Under the pieces are notes generated by a model that saw nothing but the letters and a program-made list of their open reading frames with translations, ran no database searches and was not told the origin of the DNA. A stretch of 64,000 bases of DNA from Dactylosporangium sp. (GTDB taxonomy: Bacteria; Actinomycetota; Actinomycetes; Mycobacteriales; Micromonosporaceae), in contig JABDRL010000217.1 of NCBI GenBank assembly GCA_013041765.1, positions 1 through 64,000 on the forward strand. The letters run 5' to 3'. Made by a program: the position numbers and the translations under genes. Positions 38,212 through 46,345 of this stretch are shown piece after piece (the stretch's first letter is position 1; each line of letters starts with the position of its first letter).

Positions 38212-38493
38212 GTGCCGAAGTCGCAAGTCCGCAAGAAGAAGGTGTACACCCCGCCGGCTGAGTTGCAGCCGCGAGCAGCCTCAAGCAGTCGGAAGCCCAG
38301 CCCTGTCTGGATCCCGGCGACGGCTCTCGCCCTGATCTTCCTCGGCATTCTCTGGCTCGTGGTCTACTACCTCACCCAGGGGTTTGCTGACGTTCCGGCG
38401 TTCAGCGCTCTCGCCTCTCTCAGCTACTGGAACCTGGCCATTGGTTTCGGCGCGCTGGTCGGTGCGCTTCTTCTACTCTCGAAGTGGCACTAG
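38212..38493 (+). CDS. crgA: Cell division protein CrgA
   Basis: A 93-aa protein from GTG 38212, which follows AGGAG by 6 bases. The start VPKSQVRKKKVYTPP is the CrgA signature; two transmembrane helices follow (WIPATALALIFLGILWLVVYY and YWNLAIGFGALVGALLLLSKWH). CrgA tethers FtsZ/PBP complexes at the septum and in Streptomyces times septation of aerial hyphae. The frame is open far upstream, but the conserved start is clear. Confidence 0.95.
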   Translation: MPKSQVRKKKVYTPPAELQPRAASSSRKPSPVWIPATALALIFLGILWLVVYYLTQGFADVPAFSALASLSYWNLAIGFGALVGALLLLSKWH

Positions 38494-38608
38494 GACAACC
38501 CGAAAGCTTCACGATACCGACCAGTAGCCAACAGGCCCGGGGAGGCCGGGGGATGAAGGCTGGGCCAGTCGAGGTGATCAAGCCATAGGCACCGGCATTC
38601 TGACCACG

Positions 38609-39922
38609 TTGGTCCCGATTCTTGCGTTCGTGGCCCTCACCGCCGCGAATGCGGGTTTCGTCGCCGCAGAGTTCTCACTCGTCACCGTCGACCGTGCCCA
38701 GATCGACCAGCAGGCCGCCGCCGGTGACGGGGTGGCGCGTGGGGTCCAGCGGGCCCTGCACGAACTGTCCTTCCAGCTGTCGGGCGCGCAACTCGGTATC
38801 ACGATCAGCACGCTGCTCTCGGGATACCTGGCCCAGCCGGCGCTCTCCCGGCTGTTCTCCGCGCCGCTCCGGCCCATCGTCGGTGACGCCAGCCCAGCGA
38901 TCGCCGGGATCTTCGCGCTGGCCCTGGCAACGTTGCTGTCCATGCTTTTCGGAGAGCTGGTCCCGAAAAACGCCGCCCTGGCCCGGCCGATGGGCATCGT
39001 CCGGGCGACCGCCCGGCCGCAGCGGGCATTCTCGCGCGTCTTCGCCTGGCTCATCCTCGCTCTCAACGGCACGGCCAACTGGCTCGTCCGCGGGCTCGGC
39101 TTCGAGCCCCAGGAGGAGCTGGCCAGCGCCCGCTCCCCGGAGGAACTCGGCCTGCTCGCCGTGATCTCCGCGCGGGCGGGGGCGCTGTCCAGCGAGACGG
39201 CCGTGCTGCTCCAGCGGACGATTCGTTTCGGGGACAAGCATGCCGCAGAGGCCATGACGCCCAGAATCGACGTCTTCGGGCTGCGGGCGGACGCGACGGT
39301 CGCCGATCTCATCACCACGGCCCGGGAGACGGGACACAGCCGGTTCCCGGTGTACCAGCACACCCTCGACCAGGTCACCGGCATCGCCATGCTGATCGAC
39401 GCGCTCGGCGTTCCCCCTATCCACCGGCCCACCACGCCCGTGTCGTCGATATCCCGAGAGCCCGTGTACGTCCCGGAGAGCCTGGATCTGGACAATGTCC
39501 TCGACGCGCTGCGGGAAGCCAGCTGCGACCTGGCCATCGTGGTCGACGAGTACGGCGGCACCGACGGCGTGGTCACGGTCGAAGACCTCATCGAAGAGGT
39601 CGTCGGGGAGATCGCCGACGAGCACGACGCCGACGAGCAGCCCTTCGTCGAAAGTGTTCCGGTGAATCTGACAGCGCCGGCCGGCGAGTCGACCATGCTG
39701 GTCGACGGGGTGCTCCGCGAGGACGAACTCGCCGAGCAGACGGGCTTCCGCATGCCACCGGGTCCGTACGAGACGCTCGCCGGCTTTCTCATGGCCCGGC
39801 TCGGGCACATCCCCCTGGCCGGTGAAACCGTCGCGGAAGACGGGTGGGCCTTCACCATCATCGACGTGGAACGCCACCGGGTCGAGCAGGTCCGAGTTGT
39901 CCGCCCCGGGGGGCAACCGTGA
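38609..39922 (+). CDS. CNNM/CBS transporter family protein (HlyC/CorC-type), copy 1
   Basis: A 437-aa protein with an N-terminal DUF21/CNNM membrane domain (VPILAFVALTAANAGFVAAEFSLVTVDR, SGAQLGITISTLLSGYLAQP, FGELVPKNAALARP), a CBS pair (AMTPRIDVFGL, SRFPVYQHTLDQVTGI) and a C-terminal CorC_HlyC domain (DEYGGTDGVVTVEDLIEEVVGEI). The family moves Mg or Co ions. The start is uncertain: TTG 38609 is the first usual start codon, but reading could begin up to eight codons earlier at a rare codon. The stop overlaps copy 2 by GTGA. Confidence 0.9.
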   Translation: MVPILAFVALTAANAGFVAAEFSLVTVDRAQIDQQAAAGDGVARGVQRALHELSFQLSGAQLGITISTLLSGYLAQPALSRLFSAPLRPIVGDASPAIAGIFALALATLLSMLFGELVPKNAALARPMGIVRATARPQRAFSRVFAWLILALNGTANWLVRGLGFEPQEELASARSPEELGLLAVISARAGALSSETAVLLQRTIRFGDKHAAEAMTPRIDVFGLRADATVADLITTARETGHSRFPVYQHTLDQVTGIAMLIDALGVPPIHRPTTPVSSISREPVYVPESLDLDNVLDALREASCDLAIVVDEYGGTDGVVTVEDLIEEVVGEIADEHDADEQPFVESVPVNLTAPAGESTMLVDGVLREDELAEQTGFRMPPGPYETLAGFLMARLGHIPLAGETVAEDGWAFTIIDVERHRVEQVRVVRPGGQP

Positions 39923-40959
39923 TAGGTCTGCTCAGCGCCGTAGCGCTCCTGCTCGGCAACGCCTTCTTCGTCGGAGCGGAGTTCGCGTTGATCGCGGCTC
40001 GGGCCACGGCGCTCCAGCCGCTGACGGCCACGTCGCGGCGGGCTCGGGCCGCGCTTCGGGCCATGCGGGAGCTTCCCCTGATGGTCGCCGGGGCGCAGCT
40101 CGGGATCACCGTATGTTCGCTGGGCCTGGGAGCCATCGCCGAGCCAGCCGTCGCGCACCTGCTCGTCGGGCCGTTCGCGGCTACGGGGCTACCGCACGCC
40201 GCCGTCCACCCGGCCGCGTTTGTGCTGGCGCTGGGCATCGTGGTGTTCGCGCACACCGTCATCGGGGAAATGGTGCCCAAAAACCTGACCCTGGCCGGAC
40301 CAGAGCAGGCCGTGATGTGGCTCGGTCCTCCGATGTACGCGTTCTGCCGCGCGACCAAGCCGCTTCTCGTGGCGATGCGGTGGTCCGCGAAAGCCATTCT
40401 CGCTTTCTGGGGGATCGAGACGAGCGACGCGATCAAGACGGTCTTCACGGCGGAGGAGCTGGCCGGGCTGGTTTCGCAGGCCCGGACAGAGGGCCTGCTC
40501 GAGCCCGAGGAAGAGGCGAGGATCACCGGAGCCTTGGCGTTGAGCCGCCGCACCGCGCGGGAGGCGCTTCGGCCCTGGTCGTCCGTTACGACTGTGACAT
40601 CAGACATATCTCCGGCCGCGCTGGAGGTCCTGGCGGCGCAGGTCCGACGGTCCCGCTTTCCGGTTATTGAGCGGGAGACTCGACGAGTCCTGGGTTTTGT
40701 CCACGTCAAGGACATTCTCGGCATCACCGGACAGCAGCGCCGCATGCACATACCTTCCGAACTGATTCGTCCCCTTCCGGCGGTGCCTCCCGACCGAACA
40801 TTGGCGGATCTACTACTGGCAATTCGCCGGAACCGCAGACACATGGTTCTCGTCAGTGACGGACTGACCCCTCTGGGTATAGTGACCCTTGACGATGTTC
40901 TGGCTGCCATCGTCAACAATGGATCCCACACAGAGCGTATTCAAGATAACGCATTGTGA
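39919..40959 (+). CDS. CNNM/CBS transporter family protein, copy 2
   Basis: A 346-aa paralogue translationally coupled to copy 1. CNNM domain: VIGLLSAVALLLGNAFFVGAEFALIAAR, AGAQLGITVCSLGLGAIAEP and IGEMVPKNLTLAGP. A CBS pair follows (REALRPWSSVTTV, VRRSRFPVIERETRRVLGFVHVKDIL, LVSDGLTPLGIVTLDDVLAAI). It lacks the C-terminal CorC_HlyC domain of copy 1, so the two probably form a heteromer in which only copy 1 carries it. The last 100 bases are AT-richer than the rest. Confidence 0.9.
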   Translation: MIGLLSAVALLLGNAFFVGAEFALIAARATALQPLTATSRRARAALRAMRELPLMVAGAQLGITVCSLGLGAIAEPAVAHLLVGPFAATGLPHAAVHPAAFVLALGIVVFAHTVIGEMVPKNLTLAGPEQAVMWLGPPMYAFCRATKPLLVAMRWSAKAILAFWGIETSDAIKTVFTAEELAGLVSQARTEGLLEPEEEARITGALALSRRTAREALRPWSSVTTVTSDISPAALEVLAAQVRRSRFPVIERETRRVLGFVHVKDILGITGQQRRMHIPSELIRPLPAVPPDRTLADLLLAIRRNRRHMVLVSDGLTPLGIVTLDDVLAAIVNNGSHTERIQDNAL

Positions 40960-41079
40960 AGTAGACGTTCCGGCAACTTGCCGATAGCAAAAACCTTCAC
41001 TACTGTCAGGCAACGTTCAGTCCATAGCCAGTTCGCGATCTTTCCGTGACCATAATCGGAGAGGGAGTGTGGGGCGCCC

Positions 41080-42075
41080 ATGCGTGGCATACGCGTGTTC
41101 GGTCGGTCAATGCGCATTTCAACCCTGAGGTTCGCCGTGGTGGCCGCCACGGCGGTGGCGGTTCTCGCCCCGGGCGGAGTCGCCTCGGCCGATCCGTCGA
41201 TCGCCGAAATCGAAGCGCAAATCGACACGGCCTGGAACTCGCTGGAACCCACCATTGAGGAGTACAACAAAGTCCACTCGGCACTGAAGGCAAATCAGGC
41301 TAAATACGACGAGCTGCAAAAAACACTTGAACCGCTCGAACTTCAGGTCGACCTGGCGCTCTCCAGGGTCGGAGCGATCGCCGCTCGGACCTACAAGAAC
41401 GGCGCGATGTCCACGCTCACCGTATTGCTGGACAGCGGTTCGCCGGAGGCACTCCTCGGACAGCTGTCGATCATCAACCAGCTGTCACGCAACGAGATGC
41501 TGGAAATCAGCGCGGTCAAGGACATGCGGGACAAGTACCTCGCGGACAAGGCGGCCCTGGACGCCCTCCTCGCCGAGCTGGGCACCCAGGACGCCGACCT
41601 GGCCGCCAAGAAGAAGACGATCCAGGCTGACATCACCAGCCTGCAGAAGCTGCGCCAGCAGGTGTACGGAACCGCCGCGGCGATCGGCGAGCTGCGTCCC
41701 GTCGCCTGCCCCTACGTGTACATCAGCGGAGCCGCCGGTACCGCCGCGTCGAGGGCCTGCGCCCAGATCGGTAAGAAGTACGTCTACGGTTCGGCCGGCC
41801 CGAGCACGTTCGACTGTTCGGGGTTGACCCAGTACGCCTGGTCCGGGGGCGCCTCGCTGCCGCACAACGCCGCCGGCCAGTATGCGGGCATTACCCATGT
41901 ATCGCGGGCAGACCTGCGGACCGGTGACCTTGTCTTCTACTACAGCCCGATACACCACGTAGGGATATATGTCGGCGGTGGGTGGATAGTCCATGCCCCG
42001 CAGACTGGTGACTATGTGCGAATGGCGAAAGTCGACCGCTCGGGAGTTTCCCAGTACTACGGACGCCCGGCCTGA
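41080..42075 (+). CDS. Secreted coiled-coil NlpC/P60 hydrolase, paralogue A
   Basis: A 331-aa exported protein: signal peptide (STLRFAVVAATAVAVLAPGGVASA), long coiled coil (SIAEIEAQIDTAWNSLEPTIEEYNKV... to about residue 205) and NlpC/P60 domain with Cys246 in FDCSG, His in IHHVGIYVG and HAPQTG. It should cleave D-Glu-meso-DAP bonds in wall peptides, with the coiled coil as regulatory handle. It is a close paralogue of the next gene, but no riboswitch precedes it. Confidence 0.9.
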   Translation: MRGIRVFGRSMRISTLRFAVVAATAVAVLAPGGVASADPSIAEIEAQIDTAWNSLEPTIEEYNKVHSALKANQAKYDELQKTLEPLELQVDLALSRVGAIAARTYKNGAMSTLTVLLDSGSPEALLGQLSIINQLSRNEMLEISAVKDMRDKYLADKAALDALLAELGTQDADLAAKKKTIQADITSLQKLRQQVYGTAAAIGELRPVACPYVYISGAAGTAASRACAQIGKKYVYGSAGPSTFDCSGLTQYAWSGGASLPHNAAGQYAGITHVSRADLRTGDLVFYYSPIHHVGIYVGGGWIVHAPQTGDYVRMAKVDRSGVSQYYGRPA

Positions 42076-42261
42076 CGCCAGCGCAACGCCGTACATACCC
42101 GATCGTGAAATCGTCACAAGGCAAACACGCCGAGTGCAGTGGAATTCACCTCGAAACATTACTCTCAGTAATCGTAATCATGCTATTGGCTCATGGTTCA
42201 AACGCGAAAAGGCCGGAACGGATGATGCCGCTCACTTGCATGTGAACAGCGACCGTTCTAG

Positions 42262-42437
42262 CGTTCTCAGTCGCCGGTGGATGTCGGCACCCGAACCGGG
42301 TGCCCCTCCGGCAGCGCCGAATCGTCACAGACGAACCGAGGACCCAGCAGCATTAACCGGGGTGAATCCGCCGTCAATCCGCGGTAGGGCGATCTTCCCG
42401 CCCGAACCCGTCAGCTAACTCGGTAGGCGATAACGGA
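42262..42437 (+). promoter_or_regulatory. c-di-AMP riboswitch (ydaO-yuaA class)
   Basis: The leader of the second NlpC/P60 gene carries the class signatures in order: TCGCCGGTGGATGTCGGCAC, AACCGGGGTGAATCCGCCG, GCGGTAGGGCGATCTTCCCG, CCCGAACCCGTCAGCTAAC and TCGGTAGGCG. This is the ydaO core (GGGGUUAAUCC ... AUAGGGCUAUCUCC ... CCCGAAUCCGUUAGCUAAC ... CGUAAGCG). In Streptomyces this RNA represses cell-wall hydrolase genes when c-di-AMP is high. The last conserved block ends about 25 bases before the start codon. Confidence 0.92.
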
Positions 42438-42455
42438 AGAAGGAGTCTCTCTTCG

Positions 42456-43496
42456 GTGGCACTCCACACGAAGCGGCTGGTTCGGCCGCAGCTGATACCT
42501 GTCCGGCAGAATTCATGGCGGATCGCGCTGAAGACGGTGACGGCGGCCGCGGTCGGCGTTGTCCTCGCCTTCACCCAGGCCGGGACAGGTCACGCCGAAC
42601 CGACGCAGGCCGAGCTTGAGGCACAAATCGATACCCAGTGGAACCAGCTTGAGCCCACCATTGAGCAGCACAACAAGCTCAAGGCGGAGCTCGCCGCAAA
42701 TCAGGCGAAAGTGCAGGAACTCACCGACAAGCTCCGGCCGCTGGAACTCCAGGTCGACTTGGCGCTGACCCGCGTCAGCGGCATCTCTGCCCGCTACTAC
42801 AAGGGCGGCAACGCGTCGGTCTTCAACGCGATCCTGACGACCGGCTCGCCGACGACCCTCGCCGACCAGCTGTCGCTCCTTGATCACATCGCCCGGGCCG
42901 AGCTGACCCAGATCAAGGACGCCATCGAGCTCAAGCAGCAGTACGACAAGGAGAAGGCACCCCTCGACGTGCTCCTGGAGGAGCAGACGAAGCAGGAGGC
43001 CGAGCTGGCGGCCAAGGAAAAGAGCATCAGAGCTGAGGTCCAGCGGCTGAACGATCTGCGGATCAAGGCCTTCGGCACGACGGAGTCCGCCGGAAGCACC
43101 CAGCCCGTTCCCTGTCCATACGAGTACATCCCCAGCGCCGGCGGGCGTGCCGCAAAGGTCGCATGTCAGCAAATCGGCAAATCGTATGTATTCGGATCAT
43201 CGGGCCCCAAAACGTTCGACTGCTCCGGCCTCACCATGTATGCCTGGGCGCATGCCAACGCAGGGGTCACGCTTCGCCACTACACCCAGTGGCAATACCA
43301 GGACACCAAGCGCGTTACCAAGAGCCAGCTCCAGCCCGGTGATCTGATCTTCTACTACTCCGACCGGCACCATGTCGGGATGTATGTAGGCGGCGGATGG
43401 ATCGTCCACGCCCCCCATTCCGGGGACGTCGTCCGGATGAAACGCTTTGACTCGGCACCGATCTCCGGCTACGGACGGCCGGTCTCCTCGGCCTGA
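42456..43496 (+). CDS. Secreted coiled-coil NlpC/P60 hydrolase, paralogue B (c-di-AMP controlled)
   Basis: A 346-aa exported protein from GTG 42456, after AAGAAGGAG. Signal peptide ([25 protein letters not shown]), coiled coil ([26 protein letters not shown]...) and NlpC/P60 domain with Cys256 in [22 protein letters not shown] and HAPHSG. Most of the coiled coil is alignable with paralogue A. The riboswitch in its leader ties this copy alone to c-di-AMP, hence to turgor or potassium status. Its last 28 bases overlap the end of dcd on the other strand. Confidence 0.92.
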   Translation: MALHTKRLVRPQLIPVRQNSWRIALKTVTAAAVGVVLAFTQAGTGHAEPTQAELEAQIDTQWNQLEPTIEQHNKLKAELAANQAKVQELTDKLRPLELQVDLALTRVSGISARYYKGGNASVFNAILTTGSPTTLADQLSLLDHIARAELTQIKDAIELKQQYDKEKAPLDVLLEEQTKQEAELAAKEKSIRAEVQRLNDLRIKAFGTTESAGSTQPVPCPYEYIPSAGGRAAKVACQQIGKSYVFGSSGPKTFDCSGLTMYAWAHANAGVTLRHYTQWQYQDTKRVTKSQLQPGDLIFYYSDRHHVGMYVGGGWIVHAPHSGDVVRMKRFDSAPISGYGRPVSSA

Positions 43497-44113
43497 TCGG
43501 AGTGATCCGGTCCCGAAGAAACGCGGCGATCGGGGACCTGCGTCGGCCACGTGCGCCAGTTGTGCCACGACCGGCTGGCCGTGGGTCCCCGCTGCCCCTG
43601 GTAGCGCGACTCGCAGATCGTTGACCCGTAGGGGTGCTCTGCTGGCGACGACAGGCGGAACACGCACACCTGCCCAATCTTCATCCCCGGCCAGAGGGTG
43701 GTCGGAAGGTTCGCCATGTTGGACAGTTCCAGCGTGACGTGCCCGGAGAAGCCGGGATCGATGAATCCAGCGGTCGAGTGAGTCAGGAGACCGAGCCGGC
43801 CAAGGCTCGATTTGCCCTCCAGCCGCGCCGCCAGCGACACCCCCAGGGTCACCACCTCCAGGGTCGAGGCCAGCACGAATTCCCCCGGATGCAGAACAAA
43901 CGACTGCCCCTCCGGGATCTCCACCACGGAGGTCAGATCGTCCTGCCGCAACGCGGGATCGATGTGGGTGTACAGATGGTTGTTGAACACCCGAAACCAC
44001 CGGTCGAGCCGCACATCGACGCTGGACGGCTGGACCAGGGACGGCTCGAACGGCTCAAGCCGGAGTTGACCAGACTTCAACTCCGCCTTGATGTCCTGGT
44101 CGGATAGCAGCAT
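43469..44113 (-). CDS. dcd: dCTP deaminase
   Basis: A 214-aa enzyme making dUTP (or dUMP, in bifunctional forms) from dCTP. Family blocks: [44 protein letters not shown], the active-site [26 protein letters not shown] and [15 protein letters not shown]. Usual actinobacterial length is about 190; here an extra tail of about 25 residues runs past the normal end and overlaps the NlpC gene. ATG 44113 gives the normal N-terminus. A LexA-type box lies in the divergent upstream region. Confidence 0.94.
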   Translation of the reverse strand: MLLSDQDIKAELKSGQLRLEPFEPSLVQPSSVDVRLDRWFRVFNNHLYTHIDPALRQDDLTSVVEIPEGQSFVLHPGEFVLASTLEVVTLGVSLAARLEGKSSLGRLGLLTHSTAGFIDPGFSGHVTLELSNMANLPTTLWPGMKIGQVCVFRLSSPAEHPYGSTICESRYQGQRGPTASRSWHNWRTWPTQVPDRRVSSGPDHSDQAEETGRP

Positions 44114-44168
44114 TGCGACAGGGTACTGCCTCGTGGCTGCCACACCCGTTCGGACCACAGCACGCATG

Positions 44169-44184
44169 TCGAACACATGTTCGA
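44169..44184. promoter_or_regulatory. LexA-type SOS box
   Basis: TCGAACACATGTTCGA fits the actinobacterial/Bacillus SOS operator (TCGAAC-N4-GTTCGA) exactly. It lies between divergent dcd and a PNPOx-like gene: 12 bases before the ATG at 44197 and 55 bases before the dcd start. Position makes DNA-damage control of either or both genes plausible. Confidence 0.75.
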
Positions 44185-44196
44185 TAACATGCTGAC

Positions 44197-44649
44197 ATGG
44201 GAACATGGTCCGACTTTCTCGCCGCAGACCACGAGCTGGCCGCTGCGGCCCACACGCTGCTCTTCCAGTACGGACCAGGGCTGGGATACCTCGCGACGGT
44301 GCGGGCGGACGGCGGGCCCCGGATACACCCGGTCTCGCCGGTCATCGTGGACGGCGGCCTGTTCTGTTTCCTGCTGGACTCGCCGAAGCGGCGCGACCTC
44401 GAGCGAGACGGCCGGTACGCCCTGCATTCCTACCCTCCGGAGCACTCCGATGACGAGGTGTGCCTCACCGGCATCGCCGCGCCCGTCGCCGACTCCGGTC
44501 GCACCACGCGCATCGCCGGGGCGGCCAGAGCGGCCCCGGAAGTCGACTGGCGGCTGTTCGAACTGAAGATCGGGGTCGCGGTGGTGGTGCACCGCCCGTA
44601 CTCCACGACCACGACAGCCCCCGTTTCACGGCAAATCTGGCGCGGGTGA
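44197..44649 (+). CDS. Pyridoxamine 5'-phosphate oxidase-like flavin/F420 protein
   Basis: A 150-aa split-barrel protein. The N-terminal strand pair [32 protein letters not shown] is typical of PNPOx-like proteins that bind FMN or F420; [21 protein letters not shown] follows. The substrate is unknown. It begins 12 bases after a LexA-type box with no clear ribosome binding site, so the transcript may be leaderless and SOS-controlled. Confidence 0.82.
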   Translation: MGTWSDFLAADHELAAAAHTLLFQYGPGLGYLATVRADGGPRIHPVSPVIVDGGLFCFLLDSPKRRDLERDGRYALHSYPPEHSDDEVCLTGIAAPVADSGRTTRIAGAARAAPEVDWRLFELKIGVAVVVHRPYSTTTTAPVSRQIWRG

Positions 44650-44697
44650 TACTTGGTGTGCATCGGGTTGGAAGATTCGGTACAGTGATCCTCGCCT

Positions 44698-44771
44698 GCG
44701 GGTGTAGTTCAATGGCAGAACATCAGCTTCCCAAGCTGACAGTGAGGGTTCGATTCCCTTCACCCGCTCCA
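44698..44771 (+). tRNA. tRNA-Gly (anticodon CCC)
   Basis: A 74-nt tRNA including encoded CCA. The acceptor stem GCGGGTG pairs with CACCCGC; the anticodon arm TCAGC-TTCCCAA-GCTGA gives CCC (Gly GGG); the T-arm is AGGGTTCGATTCCCT. Its 3' part is duplicated at 45850, marking it as an integration site. A 13-bp stem terminator follows directly. Confidence 0.96.
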
Positions 44772-44789
44772 CCACGAAGGCCCTGGTCA
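44728..44789 (+). repeat. Attachment-site repeat, copy 1 (tRNA-Gly 3' end)
   Basis: This 62-bp segment, from the anticodon loop of tRNA-Gly through its terminator arm, recurs at 45850-45911 with a single mismatch (44774 A versus 45896 G). The first 46 bases are identical. This is the att pattern left by a tyrosine integrase that uses a tRNA 3' end. Confidence 0.9.
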
Positions 44790-44816
44790 GGACACAGATC
44801 CCAACCAGGGCCTTCG
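44775..44816 (+). terminator. tRNA-Gly terminator
   Basis: A perfect 13-bp stem (CGAAGGCCCTGGT / ACCAGGGCCTTCG) with a 16-base loop starts four bases after the tRNA CCA. Its left arm is part of the duplicated attachment sequence. Confidence 0.85.
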
Positions 44817-44865
44817 CTTGTCTTGATCCGCTGATCATGCTTTGGGCCATTAGCGGGCCATTAGC

Positions 44866-45050
44866 TCACCCAACAGACCTGAACTCAACTGTCTCGTTTG
44901 ACTTGACGGATACCGCCGCGATCTCCTGATCCCGATCGCTGGTCGCGTGCTGGTAAGTCAACGTGGTTGCCGAAACATCTCCGCACCGTCTGAGCGAAAC
45001 CGTCCGCCGCAGCCGCTTGGCCCCCGAATAGCCGGACAATTGACCGACTG
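44866..45050 (-). pseudogene. Tyrosine integrase remnant A (C-terminal tail)
   Basis: On the minus strand the frame ends VSATTLTYQHATSDRDQEIA, then VSVKSNETVEFRSVG and a TGA at 44868-44866. YQHAT(S)DRD is the catalytic tyrosine block of actinobacterial tRNA-site integrases. No start or earlier catalytic residues remain in this frame; the readable part begins with LSGYSGAKRLRR near 45030. It sits just after tRNA-Gly in the orientation expected for an integrase beside its att site. Confidence 0.75.
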
Positions 45051-45066
45051 CGGAGGTACGCCCGGG

Positions 45067-45432
45067 TCAGAGCACGAGGACCGGGACGGCAGCGCCAGCG
45101 TACAAATGGGGACGCGAGGTGAGCACGATCCCGCGCACCGCCCTGGTCTCCCGAATCACGTGCGTGGTGGCCAGGTCATGCTCCGCATGCTTGCCCACCT
45201 CGATCGCCGTGCCCGCATCCAGCGGGGCCACACCGATGCTTGGCGGCCACAACAGCACCGACCAGGCCGAGTACGACGCCCGCAGGGGCAGGTTGGCGTC
45301 GGCGATGGCCAGAGCCGGGAAGACAAGCGTGATCTTCCCGATGTCCGCGCGCTTCCAATAGTCGTACGCCAGCGGGTGAGCATCGAAGAGCGCGATCAGA
45401 GCCGACGAGTCGTAGACCAGCGGCTGGCTCAC
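45067..45432 (-). CDS. PIN-domain toxin (VapC-like)
   Basis: A 121-aa PIN protein. Acidic residues expected at the Mg site are seen in YDSSALIALFD, in the AIADANLPLRASY segment and near AEHDLATTHV; the C-terminal RGIVLTSRPHLY suits the last strand. PIN toxins cut RNA. The GTG start overlaps the stop of the upstream small gene (GTGA), the usual toxin-antitoxin coupling. It lies between the two att repeats, so it probably came with the element. Confidence 0.78.
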   Translation of the reverse strand: MSQPLVYDSSALIALFDAHPLAYDYWKRADIGKITLVFPALAIADANLPLRASYSAWSVLLWPPSIGVAPLDAGTAIEVGKHAEHDLATTHVIRETRAVRGIVLTSRPHLYAGAAVPVLVL

Positions 45433-45647
45433 GCGGCATCCTGCGCTAGGCCGTAAAGCCGAGTCGCCTCGTCCTGCGCGGCAGCCAGCTTCTCGTCAGC
45501 CCGCCGCTGCTCCTCGCCATCCAACTCTGGAACCCGCTCCCAGCCGAGAACTTCGGCGAGTCGGGCCGAACCGGCGCCCGGGACGTGGGGCTCAGCGGGC
45601 GTGATCACGCCACCAATTGCCTCTGGGGAGCGTCCGTCGCTAGCCAT
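45429..45647 (-). CDS. Putative antitoxin partner of the PIN toxin
   Basis: A 72-aa acidic protein just upstream of and overlapping the PIN gene. The C-terminal half is helical and Glu/Ala-rich (LDGEEQRRADEKLAAAQDEATRLYG), suitable for wrapping the toxin. No classical ribbon-helix-helix or AbrB domain is obvious at the N-terminus. The antitoxin role is inferred from size, overlap and position. Confidence 0.65.
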   Translation of the reverse strand: MASDGRSPEAIGGVITPAEPHVPGAGSARLAEVLGWERVPELDGEEQRRADEKLAAAQDEATRLYGLAQDAA

Positions 45648-45849
45648 GGCACCACGGTACCGCCCAGCGCCGCCACGAGCAGCCCCGCTGTCAGCTGGTC
45701 AGCCGGCGCAAGCGCCATCCAACGTGCCAGGCGCGTGCCATTCGCGTGCCGCCCCCCATGCCCCAACCGGTCATGGGGGGGCGGCAGCGGTCACCTGGAC
45801 CAACACCGCGACCAGGCATTCCAGGCATAGCACGTTCAAGATCCCCGAT

Positions 45850-45911
45850 TTCCCAAGCTGACAGTGAGGGTTCGATTCCCTTCACCCGCTCCACCGCGAA
45901 GGCCCTGGTCA
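45850..45911 (+). repeat. Attachment-site repeat, copy 2 (partial tRNA-Gly)
   Basis: Copy of the tRNA-Gly 3' part including the CCA region, without the 5' half, so it is not a functional tRNA. It is followed, as is copy 1, by a GAAGGCCC...GGGCCTTC hairpin (45897-45940) and an integrase remnant. Identity with copy 1 is 61 of 62 bases. Confidence 0.9.
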
Positions 45912-45971
45912 ACGACATGATCGTTGGTTCTGGGCCTTCGTCGTTTCCGGCCTTTTGGATCTTGCGTACTA

Positions 45972-46345
45972 TTAACGTGCCGTTGGCCGCTTCCGGACCG
46001 CGTTCTCGATCCGCCGGTCCGTTCCCGCCGTGATCTCCTGATCCCGCTCGCTGGTCGCGTGCTGGTACATCAACGCCGCCCGCATACCAGCGTGCCCCAT
46101 CCGGTGCATGAGTTCCCGGGTACTCGCGCCCGAGGACGCCGCCGGGGTGTTGCCCGTATGGCGAAAATCGTAAAAGTGGGAACCGGGGGAAGCCCGATCG
46201 CCTTGATCGTCGCATCCCACCGCGCAGCCTGCGCGGCCGCCCAGTCGCTGCGCCGGTCGCCCGCCAGGCGGGCCGATTGCCGGCGGGGCTGCCCGCCATC
46301 GTGGTCGGGGCAATCGCTGCCGCGCCGCTTCCGGCCGTAGCACCG
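45972..46345 (-). pseudogene. Tyrosine integrase remnant B, frameshifted
   Basis: The last 70 residues (46184-45972) read HFYDFRHTGNTPAASSGAS, TRELMHRMGHAGMRAALMYQ and HATSERDQEITAGTD: the Arg, His and Tyr catalytic boxes of a phage-type integrase. Just upstream the match continues in another frame (DWAAAQAARWDATIKAIGLPPV), so a frameshift lies near 46185. Beyond about 46345 the similarity stops. The N-terminal SAM-like domain is missing. Confidence 0.8.

Larger units (their letters stand above)
44698..46345. mobile_element. Decayed tandem integrative-element scar at tRNA-Gly
   Basis: The layout is tRNA-Gly, integrase remnant A, toxin-antitoxin pair, partial tRNA-Gly copy, integrase remnant B. 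Each integrase tail follows a copy of the tRNA 3' end on the opposite strand, as if two related elements had inserted at the same site and then lost most of their DNA. No replication, transfer or excision genes remain. Confidence 0.75.

Noticed and set aside
40960-41079. Second c-di-AMP riboswitch before the first NlpC/P60 paralogue
   Set aside because: The leader is too short and lacks the CCCGAACCCGTCAGCTAAC and GGTAGGGCGATCTTCC blocks.
45850-45893. Second functional tRNA-Gly
   Set aside because: Only the 3' part from the anticodon loop onward is present; the D-arm and 5' acceptor strand are missing.
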